Below are positions 13,613 to 15,733 of a stretch of DNA of 15,733 bases, one piece after another. Made by a program: the position numbers and the translations under genes. Source of the DNA: G039029935 sp039029935 (GTDB lineage Bacteria > Chloroflexota > Anaerolineae > Caldilineales > Caldilineaceae). Below the pieces are notes generated by a model, which saw only the letters and a program-made list of their open reading frames with translations, did not search any database and was not told the origin of the DNA. Within the stretch, counting starts at the first letter, position 1; every line of letters starts with the position of its first letter. The stretch is from the NCBI GenBank assembly GCA_039029935.1, contig JBCCFC010000144.1, positions 1 to 15,733 of the forward strand. Direction: 5' to 3'.

Positions 13613-13641
13613 ATGTCAAAATTGTTCATCTGTGCTATACT
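13613..13641 (+). promoter_or_regulatory. Candidate extended -10 promoter for the ATPase-nuclease gene
   Basis: TGCTATACT (13633-13641) is an extended -10 element. The -35 at 17 bp (ATGTCA, 13613-13618) is weak, as is common with extended -10 promoters. The start codon is 58 bp downstream. Confidence 0.4.
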
Positions 13642-13699
13642 GTCTGAATATCAAGCGGAGCAGTATAAGTATTCCTGAATGTGTGTTGAGGAGGAATCA

Positions 13700-15526
13700 A
13701 TGAGTTTACAATCAGTTCAAGCAGCAGAACGACCTGATCCAATCCCAGAGCGTGTTGGCGAAGGCATGTTCACTGACCGTGAGCGCGAAATGGCCTCGTT
13801 GATGAAATGGGTCAATTTGGTGGGGCAAAAGGTAGGCCGTAGCCGTGCGTTGGTCTCGCATCGACGGCATGGCAAGACCGCCATTCTCGAACGGCTCTAT
13901 AACCGTGTCTTTTGGGAGCGGACGGATGTGATGCCGTTTTATTTTGAGTTGGGTGAACACCCTATATGGATTCATCGGTTGGTTGATGATTTCTTTCAAT
14001 CCTTTTTGCAACAATTCCTTGCCTATCGCAGTCGAAAAGCAGAGATTGCATTTGGAGACTTTTCCTTTGTCGAATTTGAGAAAATTGCAGAGGACCAAGG
14101 CGACAAACTTGTATTAGATGCGATTCGACGGTTGAAAGATATAAAAAATTCTGAGAATGAATTCAGACTGATGAAACTTGTCTATGAGACGCCACATAAC
14201 ATTGCGGTACAGTCAGGATTAAGCATCATTTACATGTTTGATGAATTTCAACGGCTGGATCAACTGCTTTACTATGACCAAGAATTAACACGTAAATACC
14301 ACAAATTCACGGGGGCTTTTGCCACCGCTGCCGAGTCATCACGCGCACCGATGCTGATTTCCGGCTCACAAGTAACAATACTGCTTGAGCAGGCATTATG
14401 GGGCGCAATGGTGGGACGTGTCGGCACAAGCCATATCAACCGCTTACCTCATGCTGGTGCGGTGGAACTAATCTACAAATTTGCCCAACAGAATAACCTA
14501 GACATATCTTTAGAGGTTGCCTACATCATCAGCCGTCTCATTGATGGGCATCCCTACTACATCTGGTGTCTGTTTAACAGCGAATTCTTCGACGCAGACC
14601 TCACCACCGAAGAGGGGGTTAAAGAGGCTTTGACCTTTGAGGTGGAGAATAAACAGGGACATATCTACAAATTTTGGCATTTTCACTTCTATCAAAATCT
14701 GGAAACATTCAATTTGCCTCATGCACGCGAGATCATTTTCTACCTCACCAAATATCCCAAGAGCGAAGTCCGAATTGAAAAGCTCCACGCTGATTTGAAT
14801 CTACCCATCTCAATCGACGAAACCAACGACATCCTGCGTCAACTGCGTTGGTGTGATCTCGTTCGTGAGCGCGGCAACAAGTTCTATGGCGGACGTTCAG
14901 ACCCCCTGCTAGAACAGGTCTTGAGCATTGAGTATAGCTGGGAGCTTGAACAACTCGGTCATCAAGAGGCGATTGAAAAGGTGCAGGAAGCGTGGAAGCA
15001 GAAAATCGTGACCTATTATGAGGAAATCCTCGACAAGATGCGTGGTGAACTCAGCTATTGGGTCGGTCATGCAGCCGAGGCATTTATCCAGACTTTCATG
15101 CGCAAACACTTTAAAGGACAGAGAATTGATGGCGCCACGTATTTTAATCAGCCGGGTAAGGTCAAGTTAAACACCTTTAAACGCGTCTACCCAACCAAAG
15201 TCCAAACGTTTGGTGCAATTCAATCCTACCAGATTGATGCCTATGGTATCCCCGAACAGAATGAACATCTGCCTTGGATTGTAGAGGTCAAGAATTGGCA
15301 AACTCCTGTCAACAAAACCGAAGTGAGCTACTTCTGGGATGCAGCACAGAATTTGGCAGAGGACAAAGGGCATGAAGAGGTCGTCTGTTGGTTTCATTCA
15401 CGTAGCGGGTTTACAGACCCAGCCGTGAAATTTATGAAGGAAAAGGGGATTCTGAATACAGATGCGGAGTTGCTGTCGAAGATGCTGCGTGATTTTCAGG
15501 TGATTGAACGGTGGCGGGAGGCATGA
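13700..15526 (+). CDS. P-loop ATPase with C-terminal PD-(D/E)XK nuclease-like domain
   Basis: A 608-residue protein. The N-terminal ATPase resembles archaeal-type/STAND ATPases: Walker A variant SHRRHGKT (53-60, with Ser for the first Gly), Walker B IIYMFDEF (177-183) with Asp181-Glu182, and a sensor-like LISGS (219-223). A winged-helix-like region follows at about 340-400 (LPISIDETNDILRQLRWCDLV). The C-terminus has a nuclease-fold pattern: Glu460 in a helix (GHAAEAFIQTFM), Asp513 in QIDAYG, and Glu529-x-Lys531 in WIVEVKNW. This is the E...D...ExK order of PD-(D/E)XK enzymes. ATG 13700 is preferred over 13679 because GAGGAGGAA ends 3 nt before it. It is monocistronic. Cutting or binding nucleic acid under ATP control is inferred; the biological role is unknown. 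Confidence 0.8.
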   Translation: MSLQSVQAAERPDPIPERVGEGMFTDREREMASLMKWVNLVGQKVGRSRALVSHRRHGKTAILERLYNRVFWERTDVMPFYFELGEHPIWIHRLVDDFFQSFLQQFLAYRSRKAEIAFGDFSFVEFEKIAEDQGDKLVLDAIRRLKDIKNSENEFRLMKLVYETPHNIAVQSGLSIIYMFDEFQRLDQLLYYDQELTRKYHKFTGAFATAAESSRAPMLISGSQVTILLEQALWGAMVGRVGTSHINRLPHAGAVELIYKFAQQNNLDISLEVAYIISRLIDGHPYYIWCLFNSEFFDADLTTEEGVKEALTFEVENKQGHIYKFWHFHFYQNLETFNLPHAREIIFYLTKYPKSEVRIEKLHADLNLPISIDETNDILRQLRWCDLVRERGNKFYGGRSDPLLEQVLSIEYSWELEQLGHQEAIEKVQEAWKQKIVTYYEEILDKMRGELSYWVGHAAEAFIQTFMRKHFKGQRIDGATYFNQPGKVKLNTFKRVYPTKVQTFGAIQSYQIDAYGIPEQNEHLPWIVEVKNWQTPVNKTEVSYFWDAAQNLAEDKGHEEVVCWFHSRSGFTDPAVKFMKEKGILNTDAELLSKMLRDFQVIERWREA

Positions 15527-15557
15527 AACAAAAAAATGTATCAATCCCTCACCGTAT

Positions 15558-15733
15558 CTATTCCGCCTTCTTTGCCACAATAAAAACTGCTTTGCTTTCA
15601 CCCGGTTGCCGCTGATAGTCAATTGCGAAACCGGCATCGGTTAAACTTTCTTCCAATTCTTTTACAGTAAAAATTTTGACCAACGGTATCAACCCAAGCG
15701 TGGCACCGAGCGGCGCAATAAACTTGAAATAAT
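15558..15733 (-). CDS. C-terminal end of a SAM-dependent methyltransferase; 5' end outside window
   Basis: The last 57 codons run from the right edge to TAG at 15558. The sequence FTVKELEESLTDAGFAIDYQ followed by PGESKAVFIVAKKAE is the usual C-terminal helix-strand of class I small-molecule methyltransferases ('L..AGF.....W.PG..KAVFIVAKK'). The SAM-binding part is outside the window, so the substrate cannot be judged. It converges on the ATPase gene with 31 bp between stop codons and no clear terminator. Confidence 0.75.
   Translation of the reverse strand, partial: YFKFIAPLGATLGLIPLVKIFTVKELEESLTDAGFAIDYQRQPGESKAVFIVAKKAE

Larger units (their letters stand above)
13367..13699. other. Divergent intergenic region livF / ATPase-nuclease gene
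   Basis: This 333-bp region has no convincing gene. From the livF side it holds a short AT-rich leader with a candidate livF -10 box, the inverted three-arm palindromic repeat, three 15-bp direct repeats, a featureless stretch (13554-13610), and the promoter and ribosome binding site (GAGGAGGAA, 13688-13696) of the ATPase gene. Confidence 0.6.

Noticed and set aside
13406..13678. 90-residue plus-strand hydrophobic ORF
   Set aside because: It starts inside the palindromic repeat, has no ribosome binding site or recognisable domain, and covers the direct repeats and promoter.
13700..15733. Restriction-modification system from the nuclease-like protein plus methyltransferase
   Set aside because: The methyltransferase C-terminus is of the small-molecule class I type, not a DNA methylase, and it is convergent rather than co-transcribed.

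Overview
The window looks like a chromosomal segment of a moderate-GC filamentous or Anaerolineae/Caldilineae-like member of the Chloroflexota. This is an inference from gene content, not from a marker gene. The clues are a very large secreted protein with Thr/Pro 'TPTNTPT' linkers joining a cohesin-like domain to a caspase-fold (clan CD) peptidase, a second secreted protein ending in a YLPIV-type C-terminus, and LivH/LivM/LivF-type transport genes. No rRNA, tRNA, CRISPR array or full insertion sequence was seen.

Layout. (1) 1-2970, minus strand: a 990-residue N-terminal part of a secreted multidomain protease that runs off the left edge. (2) 3060-3500, minus: an HxlR-family regulator, divergent from a plus-strand operon at 3762-6710. 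The operon holds a truncated antibiotic-biosynthesis-monooxygenase (ABM) fragment, a luciferase-like flavin monooxygenase, a short-chain dehydrogenase and an NADPH:quinone-reductase-like MDR enzyme. A good promoter (CTGACA, 17 bp, TATACT) precedes it. The set reads as a redox- or electrophile-responsive detoxification cassette. (3) 6711-6964: a non-coding stretch with three tandem copies of a compact three-arm palindromic element, then a promoter. (4) 6998-8449, plus: a secreted protein made of three ~85-residue repeats joined by Trp/Asp-rich linkers. (5) 8490-8582: a 93-bp element with perfect 12-bp terminal inverted repeats. (6) 8630-13366, minus: a gene string livF, MFS exporter, livH, livM, DddQ-like cupin. 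It has the two permeases and one ATPase of a branched-chain-amino-acid-type importer, but no livG and no binding protein here. The last gene keeps the metal and catalytic residue pattern of DddQ-type DMSP lyases. (7) 13367-13699: an intergenic region with a fourth, inverted copy of the three-arm element, three 15-bp direct repeats and a candidate promoter. (8) 13700-15526, plus: a single-chain P-loop ATPase with a C-terminal PD-(D/E)XK nuclease-like domain. (9) 15558-15733, minus: the C-terminal end of a SAM-dependent methyltransferase, convergent with the ATPase gene.

The observations most worth follow-up are the three-arm repeat family, whose outer stem changes sequence between copies while remaining paired; the DddQ-like cupin linked to an incomplete Liv-type transporter; the ATPase-nuclease fusion; and the ABM/luciferase-like gene junction, which looks like a deletion.
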